NCBI RefSeq assembly: GCF_014638845.1
Contig: NZ_BMFP01000004.1
Span: 186,001 to 250,000, forward strand
DNA from: Pontibacter amylolyticus
GTDB lineage: Bacteria; Bacteroidota; Bacteroidia; Cytophagales; Hymenobacteraceae
Reading direction: 5' to 3'
Length of the DNA stretch: 64,000 bases
Shown here: positions 25,561 through 34,948 of the stretch, one piece after another
Numbering within the stretch: the stretch's first letter is position 1
How the letters are laid out: every line of letters begins with the position of its first letter
Notes under the pieces: model-generated
Told to the model about the DNA's origin: nothing
Database searches by the model: none
What the model saw: only the letters and a program-made list of their open reading frames with translations
Translations under genes and position numbers: made by a program

Positions 25561-26378
25561 GCGGTAACCGCTATGGCGGCCCCAGAACTCCGAAGGAGGA
25601 TAAAATGGAAATGATCTTCGGCCTCAGACCGATCATAGAGGCCATGCTGGCCGGAAAGGTGCTGGAGAAGATCTTTGTGCAGAAGGGTGCCCGAAATGCC
25701 ACCACGGATGAACTGCTTGACCTGGCCAAAAAGCACGATATACCGGTTGCCAGCGTACCGATCGAAAAACTCAACAACCTGACCCGCAAAAATCACCAGG
25801 GAGCCGTTGCGCTGATCTCAGCGATCACGTACATGCCGCTGGACGAGATCGTAACGTCACTTTTTGAGAAGGGCAAGAGTCCGCTGCTGCTGATACTGGA
25901 TCGCATCACGGACGTGCGCAACTTCGGTTCCATCGCCCGTAACGCCGAGTGTATGGGCGTGGACGCGATCGTAATACCGAGCAGGGGAGGAGCCCAGATC
26001 AATGCGGATGCGATTAAGACCTCAGCCGGCGCCCTGCACCTGGTGCCTGTCTGCCGCGAACCCAACCTGAAAAACACAATCGACTACCTCAAGGACTATG
26101 GCGTGCAGATCATTGCCTGTACCGAAAAGACAGAGCATAACCTGACCGATAACACAGTGGACTTCGTCGGTCCGACTGCCATTATCATGGGCAGCGAGGA
26201 AGACGGTATATCGCCGGAGTACCTGAAGCGTGCCGATGCCAAGCTGCGTATTCCGCTCATCGGCCAGATCGGATCCCTCAACGTATCGGTTGCCACCGGC
26301 ATCATCCTTTACGAAGCCATGAGCCACCGCCTGCGCGAAAGCGGTTACTCCAGCCAGAATACTTTCGAGCCGAGATAA
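25533..26378 (+). CDS. rlmB: 23S rRNA 2'-O-ribose methyltransferase RlmB (TrmH family)
   Basis: A 281-residue SPOUT methyltransferase: an N-terminal substrate-binding domain starting at MIFGLRPIIEAM, then the catalytic knot with DRITDVRNFGSIARNAE, IKTSAGALHLVPV, IIMGSEEDGIS and IGSLNVSVATGIILYEA. RlmB methylates G2251 of 23S rRNA in E. coli. A second possible start at 25605 has AAGGAGG nearby at good spacing and would remove a 24-residue basic tail; similar basic tails occur in relatives, so the longer form is kept. It overlaps the GWxTD gene by 28 bases. Confidence 0.9.
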   Translation: MESRNNKFVGGNRYGGPRTPKEDKMEMIFGLRPIIEAMLAGKVLEKIFVQKGARNATTDELLDLAKKHDIPVASVPIEKLNNLTRKNHQGAVALISAITYMPLDEIVTSLFEKGKSPLLLILDRITDVRNFGSIARNAECMGVDAIVIPSRGGAQINADAIKTSAGALHLVPVCREPNLKNTIDYLKDYGVQIIACTEKTEHNLTDNTVDFVGPTAIIMGSEEDGISPEYLKRADAKLRIPLIGQIGSLNVSVATGIILYEAMSHRLRESGYSSQNTFEPR

Positions 26379-26425
26379 GCAGGTATAGCCTCACCGAATG
26401 AAGGTATAGCTTGCCGGAAACAGAT

Positions 26426-26463
26426 AAAAAAGGGGAACGCTGCTGTCAGCGTTCCCCTTTTTT
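26426..26463. terminator. Bidirectional terminator
   Basis: Perfect 16-base arms (26426-26441 and 26448-26463) with A-run and T-run ends, between convergent rlmB and manC. Confidence 0.92.
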
Positions 26464-26500
26464 CGTTCTGAACTATACCTTGTCAGGTATAGCCAGTGTG

Positions 26501-27577
26501 CTAGATGTAGTCAGCGCCTTTTTTAGACTTGGCATCCGACATGAATTCCTTTACTTTCTGCTCTTCGCTCAGGCGGCAGATCATGAGCACATTGTCGTGT
26601 TCGGCCACAATATAGCCTTCCAGCCCCTCAACCACCACCAGGCGGTCTTTAGGCGTTTTGATGATGCAGTTTTTGGTATCGTAAAGCAGCACATCGCCGC
26701 CTACCACGTTGCCGGCTTCGTCTTTTTCATTGATGGTGTAAAGCGAGTTCCAGGTACCCAGGTCGGACCACCCGATGTCGGCCAGCACCACGTACACATT
26801 GTCCACCTTCTCCATAATGCCATAGTCGATGGAAATGTTACGGCAATGCGAGTAGGCTTTCACAATGAAATTGGGTTCTTTGGGCGTATTCAGGCTGGTG
26901 GCGCCCTCTTCAAAAATTTCGCTTATTTCAGGCAGGTACTGTCTGAAGGCCCGCATAATGCTCTGCACATTCCAGATGAAAATACCGGAGTTCCACACAA
27001 AGTCGCCGCTGTTGAGGAACATCTGCGCCAGCTCCAGGTTTGGCTTCTCGGTGAAGGTCTTTACCTTCTTGATGGTCTGTGACTCGTCGTCGATGTACTG
27101 GATATACCCGTAGCCGGTGTCAGGGCGGCTCGGCGTAATGCCGAGGGTGATGAGGACGTCGTCGCTGTCGGCAGCCTCCACCGCTTTTTTGATGACCTGG
27201 GTAAAGGCGTCCTGCTTCAGTACCACGTGGTCCGAAGGCGTCACGATGAGGTTGGCGTTCGGGTTGATCTGCGCAATTTTCCAGGATGCGTAGGCAATGC
27301 AGGGAGCGGTGTTGCGTCCGATCGGCTCGAGCAGGATCTGATTGTCGCTCAGCTCAGGCAGCTGCTCCTTCACCAGGTTTTCATAGTCGCGGTTGGTGAC
27401 CACGTATATGTTTTCGGGTGGGCAGATGTCCCTGAATCGGTTCATGGTCATCTGGAGCATGCTTTCGCCTACGCCCAGTACATCATGAAACTGCTTTGGG
27501 AAATCGGTACGGCTAAATGGCCAGAAGCGGCTTCCGATGCCGCCTGCCATGATGACCACAAAAGTGTTTTCGTTCAT
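26501..27577 (-). CDS. manC: Mannose-1-phosphate guanylyltransferase
   Basis: A 358-residue sugar nucleotidyltransferase with the N-terminal VVIMAGGIGSRFWPFSR signature (residues about 7-23) and FPKQFHDVLG, then LLEPIGRNTAPCIAYA, TPSDHVV, FTEKPNLELA, NSGIFIWNV and SIDYGIMEK. It makes GDP-mannose from mannose-1-phosphate and GTP for envelope glycans. The length fits the single-domain form without phosphomannose isomerase. It starts 2 bases after the kdsD stop, so the two are one operon for sugar precursors. Confidence 0.93.
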   Translation of the reverse strand: MNENTFVVIMAGGIGSRFWPFSRTDFPKQFHDVLGVGESMLQMTMNRFRDICPPENIYVVTNRDYENLVKEQLPELSDNQILLEPIGRNTAPCIAYASWKIAQINPNANLIVTPSDHVVLKQDAFTQVIKKAVEAADSDDVLITLGITPSRPDTGYGYIQYIDDESQTIKKVKTFTEKPNLELAQMFLNSGDFVWNSGIFIWNVQSIMRAFRQYLPEISEIFEEGATSLNTPKEPNFIVKAYSHCRNISIDYGIMEKVDNVYVVLADIGWSDLGTWNSLYTINEKDEAGNVVGGDVLLYDTKNCIIKTPKDRLVVVEGLEGYIVAEHDNVLMICRLSEEQKVKEFMSDAKSKKGADYI

Positions 27578-27579
27578 GT

Positions 27580-28551
27580 CTATATGAGTCCTTCTTTCAG
27601 CAAGTCGTGGAGGTGTACGAATCCCTCGAACTTACCTGCTTTTGTGACAATGAGTTGTGTGATGTTTTTTTCCTGCATGATAGCAAGGGCTTCTGCGGCA
27701 TAGGTTTCAGGCTCTATGGAAAGAGGGGAGGCTGTCATGATATCTGATGCGCGTATACCTTCTATCGAATCATATTTGTTGAGCATACGGCGTAAATCGC
27801 CATCAGTTATAATTCCCACCAATTCTGTCGTTCCGTCCTTTACAACAGCGGTAGCTCCCAGCCGCTTAGAGGAAATTTCGATAATAATATCCTTCAGCGG
27901 GGCGTTCTCTGAAACGTGTGGGGCCATGTTCTGGCGGAAAATGTCGTCCACTTTCAGGTATAGGCGCTTGCCCAGCGAGCCGCCCGGATGCAGTGTGGCA
28001 AAGTCGGCGCTGCTGAAGCCGCGGGCCTCCAGCAAACTGACAGCCAGGGCATCGCCGAGTGCCAGCGCAGCGGTGGTGCTGGTAGTAGGGGCCAGGTTGT
28101 GCGGACAGGCTTCGCGCTCCACCGAGGCGTTCAGCACGAAGTCAGCGCTCTGGGCCAGGTATGAGTCGGTGCTCGAAACCAGGGCCGCCAGCTGGGCACC
28201 TTTGCGTTTGAGCAAAGGAACAAGTACCTTTATCTCAGGCGTGTTCCCGCTCTTGGAGATGCAGATCACAAAATCGTCGGGCTGGATCATGCCGAGGTCG
28301 CCGTGAATGGCATCGGCCGCGTGCATAAAGAGCGCGGGCGTTCCCGTCGAGTTGAGGGTGGCGACAATCTTGGTGGCGATGTTGGCACTCTTGCCTATAC
28401 CTGTCACCACCACACGGCCTTTGATGCTCAAAATGGCTTTGACGCAATCTTCGAAGTGTTCGTCGATAAAATCTGCCAGTCTGGCGATAGCCTCGGCTTC
28501 GTCAGTCAATACTTTTTTTGCCGTAAGGGCTATATTATTAAGAAGATTCAA
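27580..28551 (-). CDS. kdsD: D-arabinose 5-phosphate isomerase (KpsF/GutQ/KdsD family)
   Basis: A 323-residue protein: an SIS sugar-isomerase domain (VVVTGIGKSANIATKI, CISKSGNTPEI, CPHNLAPTTSTTAALALGDALA, TLHPGGSLGKRL) and two C-terminal CBS domains. It interconverts ribulose 5-phosphate and arabinose 5-phosphate, the first step to Kdo of lipopolysaccharide. SxxxNxxK-like residues of the family are seen. It is the upstream gene of the kdsD-manC operon and divergent from recQ across 68 bases. Confidence 0.93.
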   Translation of the reverse strand: MNLLNNIALTAKKVLTDEAEAIARLADFIDEHFEDCVKAILSIKGRVVVTGIGKSANIATKIVATLNSTGTPALFMHAADAIHGDLGMIQPDDFVICISKSGNTPEIKVLVPLLKRKGAQLAALVSSTDSYLAQSADFVLNASVEREACPHNLAPTTSTTAALALGDALAVSLLEARGFSSADFATLHPGGSLGKRLYLKVDDIFRQNMAPHVSENAPLKDIIIEISSKRLGATAVVKDGTTELVGIITDGDLRRMLNKYDSIEGIRASDIMTASPLSIEPETYAAEALAIMQEKNITQLIVTKAGKFEGFVHLHDLLKEGLI

Positions 28552-28619
28552 TTTAAATTTGTGTTAGAGGTATCCTACAGGGGATACGTTGCTTTACAGT
28601 TAAATTTCTGATTTATTAC

Positions 28620-30800
28620 ATGTCTACCAAACAGGAGATCAATCTCAAGAACAAATTAAAGGAAGTTTTTGGGTATAATCAATTTAGGGGGAATCAGGAG
28701 TTGATAATAAACAACATTATCAACGGAAAGAACACCTTTGTGATTATGCCGACCGGAGCTGGCAAGTCGTTGTGCTACCAACTGCCTGCCCTTTCGCTGC
28801 CGGGAACTGCCATCGTTATTTCGCCGCTTATCGCCCTGATGAAAAATCAGGTGGACCAACTGAACGCTTTCGGGGTGAATGCCCAGTTCCTGAACTCCAC
28901 GCTTTCTAAGTCGGAGATCAACAAAGTGAAGAAGGAAACCCTGGCCGGCGAAGTGAAGCTGCTCTACGTGGCGCCGGAATCGCTGACCAAAGAGGAAACG
29001 GTTGAGTTTCTGCGTGCCTCCAATATCTCCTTTGTAGCCATCGACGAGGCACACTGTATCTCGGAGTGGGGGCATGACTTCCGCCCGGAGTACCGCCGCA
29101 TCCGTGGCATCATTGACCAGATCGGCAACCTGCCGATCATCGCCCTGACGGCCACGGCCACACCGAAGGTACAGCTCGACATCCAGCGCAACCTGCAGAT
29201 GGACGAGGCCTCGGTGTTTAAATCGTCCTTTAACCGTACGAACCTGTACTACGAGGTGCGCCCCAAGCACAACACCAAGAAGCAGGTGATCCAGTACGTG
29301 AAGAAGCACAAAGGCAAGAGCGGCGTGATCTACTGCCTGAGCCGCAAAAAAGTGGAAGAGATCGCGGAGCTGCTCCGCGTCAATGATATCAAGGCGCTGC
29401 CCTACCATGCTGGTCTGGACTCCAACATACGCATGGCCAACCAGGATGCTTTCCTGAACGAGGAGGCCGACGTGATCGTGGCGACCATCGCCTTCGGCAT
29501 GGGCATCGACAAACCGGATGTGCGTTTTGTGATCCACTACGACACGCCGAAATCCATTGAGGGTTACTACCAGGAAACAGGCCGTGCTGGTCGTGATGGC
29601 CTGGAAGGCAACTGCATCATGTTCTACAGCTACGACGACATCATCAAGCTGGAGAAATTCAACAAAGACAAACCCGTAACTGAGCGCGACAATTCCAAAC
29701 TACTGTTGCAGGAGATGGCCGCCTATGCCGACTCGGCCGTGTGCCGCCGCAAGCAGCTGCTGCACTACTTTGGGGAGGCTTACGAGAAAGACTGCGGCTT
29801 CTGCGACAACTGCCTGCACCCGAAAGAGCGTTTCGAGGCGCAGAACGAAGCCTTGCTGGCACTCAAAACCATTCAGCAGACAGGGGAGCGCTTCAGCATC
29901 GAGCACAACACAGCCGTGCTGACAGGCCTGCGCAACCAGTACGTGACCAGCTACGACCACGACAAGCTGGAGGTGTTCGGCGCCGGCAAGGAGCACGACG
30001 CCCAGTTCTGGAGCTCCGTGCTGCGCCAGGTGTTGCTCTCCGAGTACCTGGAGAAGGACATTGAGCAGTTCGGCATCGTGAAGCTCACACAGAAAGGGCT
30101 CGACTTTATTGCCAACCCGCATCCGATCCAACTAACCAAAGACCACGATTTTGAGCAGGAAGTAAAAGAAGACGAGGAGAAAGAGGAAACGCAGGCATCT
30201 GCCGGCCACGACGAAGTGCTTTTTGATTTGCTCAAAAACCTACGCAAGAAACTGGCAAAGGAGAAAAACCTGCCGCCTTATGTGCTGTTCCAGGACCCTT
30301 CCCTGAAGGAGATGGCCACCGTATACCCGACTACCCGCGACGAACTGGCCTACATAGCCGGTGTAGGTATGGGCAAGGTGCAGAAGTTCGGCAAGCCCTT
30401 CCTGGACCTGATCAGCAAGTACGTAGAGGAAAATGATATCGTAACGGCCGCTGATGTGGTGGTAAAGACCACTGTTAACAAGTCGAAGATCAAGATCTAC
30501 ATCATTCAGCAGATAGACAAAAAGGTGGACCTGGAGGAGATCGCCTCTTCCAAAGACCTGACCATGCAGGAGTTGATCGAGGAGATAGAGCACATTTGCT
30601 ACTCAGGCACCAAGCTGAACCTGAACTACTACATCGACAACATTCTGGACGATGAGCGCCAGGATGAGATCTACGACTACTTCATGAGTGCCAGTACTGA
30701 CAACATAGCGGTGGCGCTCAAGGAGCTTGGCACGGACGACTACAGCGAAGAGGATGTGCGCCTGATGCGTATCAAGTTCTTGTCGGAGTATGCGAACTAA
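28620..30800 (+). CDS. recQ: ATP-dependent DNA helicase RecQ
   Basis: A 726-residue helicase. Motif I MPTGAGKS is at 43-50, the DEAH box in IDEAHCISEWGHDFRPEY, TATAT in motif III, and YYQETGRAGRDG in motif VI. The RecQ zinc cluster reads CRRKQLLHYFGE...CGFCDNC, followed by a winged-helix region and an HRDC-like domain (ATVYPTTRDELAYIAGVGMGKVQKFG). A further 110 residues extend past HRDC, normal for Bacteroidota RecQ. RecQ unwinds 3'-5' and works in recombination repair. Monocistronic with its own terminator. Confidence 0.96.
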   Translation: MSTKQEINLKNKLKEVFGYNQFRGNQELIINNIINGKNTFVIMPTGAGKSLCYQLPALSLPGTAIVISPLIALMKNQVDQLNAFGVNAQFLNSTLSKSEINKVKKETLAGEVKLLYVAPESLTKEETVEFLRASNISFVAIDEAHCISEWGHDFRPEYRRIRGIIDQIGNLPIIALTATATPKVQLDIQRNLQMDEASVFKSSFNRTNLYYEVRPKHNTKKQVIQYVKKHKGKSGVIYCLSRKKVEEIAELLRVNDIKALPYHAGLDSNIRMANQDAFLNEEADVIVATIAFGMGIDKPDVRFVIHYDTPKSIEGYYQETGRAGRDGLEGNCIMFYSYDDIIKLEKFNKDKPVTERDNSKLLLQEMAAYADSAVCRRKQLLHYFGEAYEKDCGFCDNCLHPKERFEAQNEALLALKTIQQTGERFSIEHNTAVLTGLRNQYVTSYDHDKLEVFGAGKEHDAQFWSSVLRQVLLSEYLEKDIEQFGIVKLTQKGLDFIANPHPIQLTKDHDFEQEVKEDEEKEETQASAGHDEVLFDLLKNLRKKLAKEKNLPPYVLFQDPSLKEMATVYPTTRDELAYIAGVGMGKVQKFGKPFLDLISKYVEENDIVTAADVVVKTTVNKSKIKIYIIQQIDKKVDLEEIASSKDLTMQELIEEIEHICYSGTKLNLNYYIDNILDDERQDEIYDYFMSASTDNIAVALKELGTDDYSEEDVRLMRIKFLSEYAN

Positions 30801-30864
30801 ATTGTTGCTTGCTGATCGATGATTGTTTGGTAGCGATCAGCAGGAAGAAGAATAAAAAGCAGGG

Positions 30865-30901
30865 AGAGGCCGTTGCATTAGTGCAGCGGTCTCTTTTTTT
30901 A
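30865..30901 (+). terminator. Terminator of recQ
   Basis: Thirteen-base arms (30865-30877 and 30882-30894, two G-U type pairs) and a T-run to 30901. Confidence 0.85.
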
Positions 30902-31025
30902 AGCTATACCTGGCAGGAAAAGTAAAAACCGTGATTTGTGCTTTACTGCGCCTTATAAATTTATAACTTCGTGCCAACGCTTTTGGCAACGCTGGGAGCA
31001 CCGAATAACAACGAGCAATTAGAAT

Positions 31026-32318
31026 ATGAACGTACTGATAATTGGTTCCGGAGCGAGAGAACATGCGCTTGCCTGGAAACTGAGCCAGAGCCCATACGCC
31101 CAGCAGATATTTGTCGCACCCGGAAACGCAGGCACAGACGAGTTTCATACGAGCTGCGCAATCGACATCCACAACTTCGATGAGGTTGCCAAATTCGTGA
31201 CCGATTTCAACATCATGATGGTGGTGGTGGGTCCTGAGAACACGTTGGTAGAGGGTATACACGACTACTTCCAGGAGAAGGATTTTCTGCGGGACGTGCT
31301 GGTGGTAGGCCCTAAAAAGCTGGGTGCGATGCTGGAAGGCAGCAAGGACTTCTGCAAGGCCTTTCTACAGAAGTACAACATCCCGACGGCACGTTACGAA
31401 ACATTCACCGAAACCAACTACCGCGATGCCGTAGAGTACCTGCGTTCGCACAGTTACCCTGTGGTGCTCAAAGCCGACGGCCTGGCTGCCGGCAAAGGCG
31501 TGATCATTGCGCAGACCTTTGATGAAGCCATTGACAGCCTGGAGGCCATGCTGCGCAACCATAAGTTCGGCAAGGCCGGGAGCAAGGTGGTGATCGAGGA
31601 GTACATGCAAGGTATAGAAGTGTCGGTGTTTATTTTGACGGACGGGAAAGAGTATGTGCTGCTGCCGGAGGCAAAAGACTACAAGCGCATCGGCGAAGGC
31701 GATGCAGGTCTGAACACAGGAGGCATGGGCGCCATTTCGCCGGTTCCTTTTGCCGACGAGGCCTTTATGCAGAGGGTGCGTGAGCGTGTGATCGAGCCGA
31801 CCATCCGCGGTATGCAGGCCGATAACCTGGACTATACCGGCTTCCTGTTCATCGGCCTGATGAACGTGAACGGCGACCCTTACGTGATCGAGTTCAACGT
31901 GCGCCTGGGCGACCCTGAAACAGAGGCCATTCTGCCGCGCATCAAGTCAGATCTGTTTGAGCTTTTCCTGGCGCTGCACGACCACAAACTCGGCGAGTTC
32001 AAACTGGAGATAGACCCGCGCACGGCCGCCACAGTGTTCCTGGTGTCTGGTGGTTATCCGGAGGGCTTTGACAAAGGCAAGGAGATCTCTGGCCTGGGTC
32101 AGGTAAACCCGGATACCCTGGTGTTCCATGCCGGCACAAAGCGTGTAAATGATAAGATCGTGAATAACGGTGGCCGTGTGATTGCGGTAACGGGCCTGGG
32201 CGATACCATGGAAGAAGCACTGGCGAAAGCCAACCAGGCAGCCGAAGCGATTACCTGGACCGACCGCTACTACCGTCGTGACATAGGCTTTGACCTGCAG
32301 AAGCAGCCAATGCCCTAG
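31026..32318 (+). CDS. purD: Phosphoribosylamine--glycine ligase
   Basis: A 430-residue ATP-grasp enzyme: MNVLIIGSGAREHALAWKL and FVAPGNAGTD at the N-terminus, VVGPENTLVEGI, LKADGLAAGKGVIIA of the ATP-binding loop, NTGGMGAISPVPF and EFNVRLGDPETEAILPR with metal-binding residues. It makes glycinamide ribonucleotide, the second step of purine synthesis. Length and motifs are complete. It is alone, bounded by the recQ terminator and a strong bidirectional hairpin. Confidence 0.97.
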   Translation: MNVLIIGSGAREHALAWKLSQSPYAQQIFVAPGNAGTDEFHTSCAIDIHNFDEVAKFVTDFNIMMVVVGPENTLVEGIHDYFQEKDFLRDVLVVGPKKLGAMLEGSKDFCKAFLQKYNIPTARYETFTETNYRDAVEYLRSHSYPVVLKADGLAAGKGVIIAQTFDEAIDSLEAMLRNHKFGKAGSKVVIEEYMQGIEVSVFILTDGKEYVLLPEAKDYKRIGEGDAGLNTGGMGAISPVPFADEAFMQRVRERVIEPTIRGMQADNLDYTGFLFIGLMNVNGDPYVIEFNVRLGDPETEAILPRIKSDLFELFLALHDHKLGEFKLEIDPRTAATVFLVSGGYPEGFDKGKEISGLGQVNPDTLVFHAGTKRVNDKIVNNGGRVIAVTGLGDTMEEALAKANQAAEAITWTDRYYRRDIGFDLQKQPMP

Positions 32319-32341
32319 GCGAGCTATACCTGGATAAAAAC

Positions 32342-32374
32342 AAAAGCCGGTGTTTCGCGAAACACCGGCTTTTT
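32342..32374. terminator. Bidirectional terminator
   Basis: AAAAGCCGGTGTTT (32342-32355) pairs perfectly with AAACACCGGCTTTT (32360-32373) around CGCG, between convergent purD and the bacilliredoxin gene. Confidence 0.92.
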
Positions 32375-32394
32375 TGTTGAGATAAGCTTTCAAC

Positions 32395-32817
32395 TTAGCA
32401 ATAAGCTTCGAAAGCGCCTTGCAGGTTGTCTACAATGCGGTTAAGCTCGTTACCCTCGATGTGGTAGCGCTCGATCATGTGCACCAGCTCACCGTCCTTG
32501 AACAAGGCAATAGAAGGAGATGATGGCGGGTAAGGCAGCATGTACTCACGTGCCTTGGCCACAGCGTCCTGTTCCATACCTGCAAAAACGGTGATCATTT
32601 TAGAAGGGCGCTTCTCAGAAGCGGCAACCGCCATCTTAAGAGCCGGGCGCGCCTTGGAAGCGGCACAGCCGCAAACAGAGTTCACCGCCACCAGCACCGT
32701 GCCTTCTTTAGACGAAAGTGCCTGCTCTACTTCTTCTGCGGTCATCAGTTGTTCGAAGCCTGCAGAGGTGAGGTCTTCGCGAATTGGGGCGACCATATAT
32801 TCAGGATACATTCCCAT
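32395..32817 (-). CDS. Bacilliredoxin of the BrxA/BrxB (YphP/YqiW) family
   Basis: A 140-residue thioredoxin-like protein. The family active site CGC appears in VNSVCGCAASKARPAL, with VFAGMEQDAVAKAREY and PYPPSSPSIALFKDGELVHMIERY also typical. In Firmicutes BrxA and BrxB remove bacillithiol from oxidised proteins. Many Bacteroidota also make bacillithiol, so de-bacillithiolation is a fair inference, though bacillithiol genes are not in this window. Monocistronic. Confidence 0.92.
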   Translation of the reverse strand: MGMYPEYMVAPIREDLTSAGFEQLMTAEEVEQALSSKEGTVLVAVNSVCGCAASKARPALKMAVAASEKRPSKMITVFAGMEQDAVAKAREYMLPYPPSSPSIALFKDGELVHMIERYHIEGNELNRIVDNLQGAFEAYC

Positions 32818-32853
32818 GATTATCAGCTTTTAATTGAAAGATACTTGACACCG

Positions 32854-32861
32854 CAAAATTA
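32854..32861 (-). promoter_or_regulatory. Possible -7 element of the bacilliredoxin gene
   Basis: The minus strand reads TAATTTTG (TAnnTTTG) 37 bases before the start; no clear -33 element. Confidence 0.35.
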
Positions 32862-33078
32862 ATCATAATTCTGCAGAAAGGCTACATATCAGGAGCATAA
32901 CACGAGGCAGGGAACTTAAAATATATCTTTTTGTATAGTTTTGAGAATATGCGTTTTAGCTAAACACAAGGTAAAGAATAAAGGTATATACGTTTATTCC
33001 GTTATGCTGTGTTCGCGGCCTGATGCAGGGTACATGGCATTCGGGTACTTTGCGCGATCCTTGGCTTAAGACCTGACT

Positions 33079-33435
33079 ATGCAACCTCACTCTTACCCAC
33101 ATCCATTTGGCATGAAAAGGCTCCACCAGGCGGCCTACTTTTACATGCCCGCTAACGATGAACGGCCCGCCGAGCTTATCCAGATCCTGAACTGCGACCG
33201 CTCTTACATCCATGTGCCCATGCGGGAGGAGGACGTCACGCTGGACGCCTTTTTCGTGCGCGACATGACGGAGGCGGAGATTCAGAATTTTGGTGGCAAT
33301 CAGACCTGGCAGATATTCGTGCATTGGGACGAGCTCCACGAGGACCATGTGCACTACAAGGTGAGTGGGAAAGTGATCAAACAATTGGAGCAATTCAAAC
33401 TGAAGTTTCCGTTATCTGAAAGTGTAGCGGCCTGA
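33079..33435 (+). CDS. Hypothetical protein, 118 residues
   Basis: No family recognised. The protein has no signal peptide or membrane segment, is rich in His, Asp and Glu, and reads like a small soluble cytoplasmic domain with alternating strands (AAYFYMPAND, RSYIHVPMREED, WQIFVHWDELHEDHVHYKV). The base use matches the core region and a strong terminator follows, which supports a real gene. Function unknown. Confidence 0.6.
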   Translation: MQPHSYPHPFGMKRLHQAAYFYMPANDERPAELIQILNCDRSYIHVPMREEDVTLDAFFVRDMTEAEIQNFGGNQTWQIFVHWDELHEDHVHYKVSGKVIKQLEQFKLKFPLSESVAA

Positions 33436-33470
33436 GGGCGATTAATTATAAAAATACAGGACAGGTATAA

Positions 33471-33518
33471 ACCAAGTAAAAAGCCTCTCAGGGAAATATG
33501 AGGGGCTTTTTACTTGGT
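33471..33518. terminator. Bidirectional terminator with very long stem
   Basis: Twenty-base arms (33471-33490 and 33499-33518) with one G-U pair and an 8-base loop. A-rich and T-rich parts of the stem serve both convergent neighbours. Confidence 0.85.
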
Positions 33519-33563
33519 GCTGGCAGTGCTTTAACTTTAGCTTTGGAGTGTTATCACCCCCTT

Positions 33564-34106
33564 CTATTTTCTCAACTGAAAAGCCGTGTAAATGTAGGAA
33601 ACACCAGCGAAAATAAGCGCTAGCGCAGTATAAACAACGATGGTCATTCCGGCAAACAACGGGTTCCACAGCAGGATAAAGGAGAATACTACTCCCAGTA
33701 TGCCGATGACTAATAAACCAGCCCAGTTCGGAATCCGGTACTTTCTTAATTCAACGGCCCACACTATGGACATGGTGGAGCGGAACAATAAACCGAAGCC
33801 CACAAAGAAGGGGAGGATTAGCAGCGTAAGCTCGCCCCGTGCAAGCAGCAGGATGCCCACCAGCAGGTTCATGATGCCACCGGCAAGCGCCCACCCCCAG
33901 CCGTCAAGGAAGTTGCGGTTAATGACAGCATAGATAATCTCCAGTATACCTGTGATTAAAAAGAGGTAGGCGAACAAAAATGCCAGGGCAACATACGAGG
34001 CAATAGGCGTACGGAAAACCCATATGCCCAGCACAACGAAAAGTATACCCAGCATTAGAAGAAGATACCAGAGCCTGCCAGTTTTCCTAGTTGTTTTAAT
34101 TTCCAT
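33564..34106 (-). CDS. HdeD family (DUF308) membrane protein
   Basis: A 180-residue protein with six hydrophobic helices in DUF308 pairs, for example LLLMLGILFVVLGIWVF, YVALAFLFAYLFLITGILEIIYAV, WGWALAGGIMNLLVGILLLARG and GLLVIGILGVVFSFILLWNP. The GWxWxLxxGI pattern is that of HdeD, linked to acid resistance in enterobacteria; the role here is not established. It precedes, with a 50-base gap, the end of the SDR gene transcribed the same way, so they may be one unit with the SDR first. Confidence 0.88.
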   Translation of the reverse strand: MEIKTTRKTGRLWYLLLMLGILFVVLGIWVFRTPIASYVALAFLFAYLFLITGILEIIYAVINRNFLDGWGWALAGGIMNLLVGILLLARGELTLLILPFFVGFGLLFRSTMSIVWAVELRKYRIPNWAGLLVIGILGVVFSFILLWNPLFAGMTIVVYTALALIFAGVSYIYTAFQLRK

Positions 34107-34156
34107 TCTTGTTGGTTTTAGTTTACTCCCTGGGTTTTCTGCTCAGGCTATACCCG

Positions 34157-34948
34157 TTAGACAATGCCATAGCTGTTTGACTCGCCACCATCAATGGCTA
34201 TGGTCTGGCCGTTAACATAAGACGCATCTTCACTTAACAGAAAGATTACAACTTTGGCCACTTCTTCAGGTAATCCTAAGCGTTTGATCGGGTTTGCCTG
34301 TGCATATTCCGTTTCAGCGGCTTTTGGGTCGTCCGGGTTTACCTGCCGGAAGGCTTCGGCCACCATCGGCGTCAGGATGGCGCCCGGGGCGATCGCGTTG
34401 GTGGTAATCCCATACCTGCCAAATTCCAATGCTGCATTTTTGGTCATGCCCGAAACGGCATGCTTGCTGGCTACATAGGGGGTCTGGTTCAGCACACCTC
34501 TGATACCGCCCACGGAAGCTACGTTTACAATACGCCCATACTGCTGCTTCTGCATGATAGGAATGATGTACCGCATGCCGTAGAACACACCCATCAGGTT
34601 AATATCGATCACCTTCCTGAACACCTCTACATCGTACTCCGTCATCAGAGCCTGCTTCCCTTCTATACCTGCGTTGTTGTAAAAGCCATCGATGCGGCTG
34701 AATGCTCTCACCGTTTCATCAACATATTTTTTTACTTCCTCTTCTTTGGAAACATCGGCTGCCAGGGTTATGACTTTGGCTTCGGGATACTCTTTTGAAA
34801 TGGCTTGTCTCGCTTCATCCAGGGCCTTTTCGTTATAATCGATCAGCGACAGATGGGCGCCCTGTTCTGCCGCTTCTTTTGCCGCAGCCAGTCCCAACCC
34901 CATGGCGGCTCCTGTGATGACAATAACTTTGTTTTCTAGCTTTTTCAT
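34157..34948 (-). CDS. Short-chain dehydrogenase/reductase
   Basis: A 263-residue classical SDR. The cofactor motif is TGAAMGLGLAAA (TGxxxGxG), NNAG follows in GFYNNAGIEG, the catalytic serine is in NVASVGGIRG and the YxxxK pair in PYVASKHAV. The C-terminus NGQTIAIDGGES is typical. Substrate unknown; the long insertion PDDPKAAETEYAQANPIKRL is like glucose-dehydrogenase-type SDRs. Probably NAD-dependent, judged only from the Asp after the second strand (SLIDYNEKAL). Confidence 0.93.
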   Translation of the reverse strand: MKKLENKVIVITGAAMGLGLAAAKEAAEQGAHLSLIDYNEKALDEARQAISKEYPEAKVITLAADVSKEEEVKKYVDETVRAFSRIDGFYNNAGIEGKQALMTEYDVEVFRKVIDINLMGVFYGMRYIIPIMQKQQYGRIVNVASVGGIRGVLNQTPYVASKHAVSGMTKNAALEFGRYGITTNAIAPGAILTPMVAEAFRQVNPDDPKAAETEYAQANPIKRLGLPEEVAKVVIFLLSEDASYVNGQTIAIDGGESNSYGIV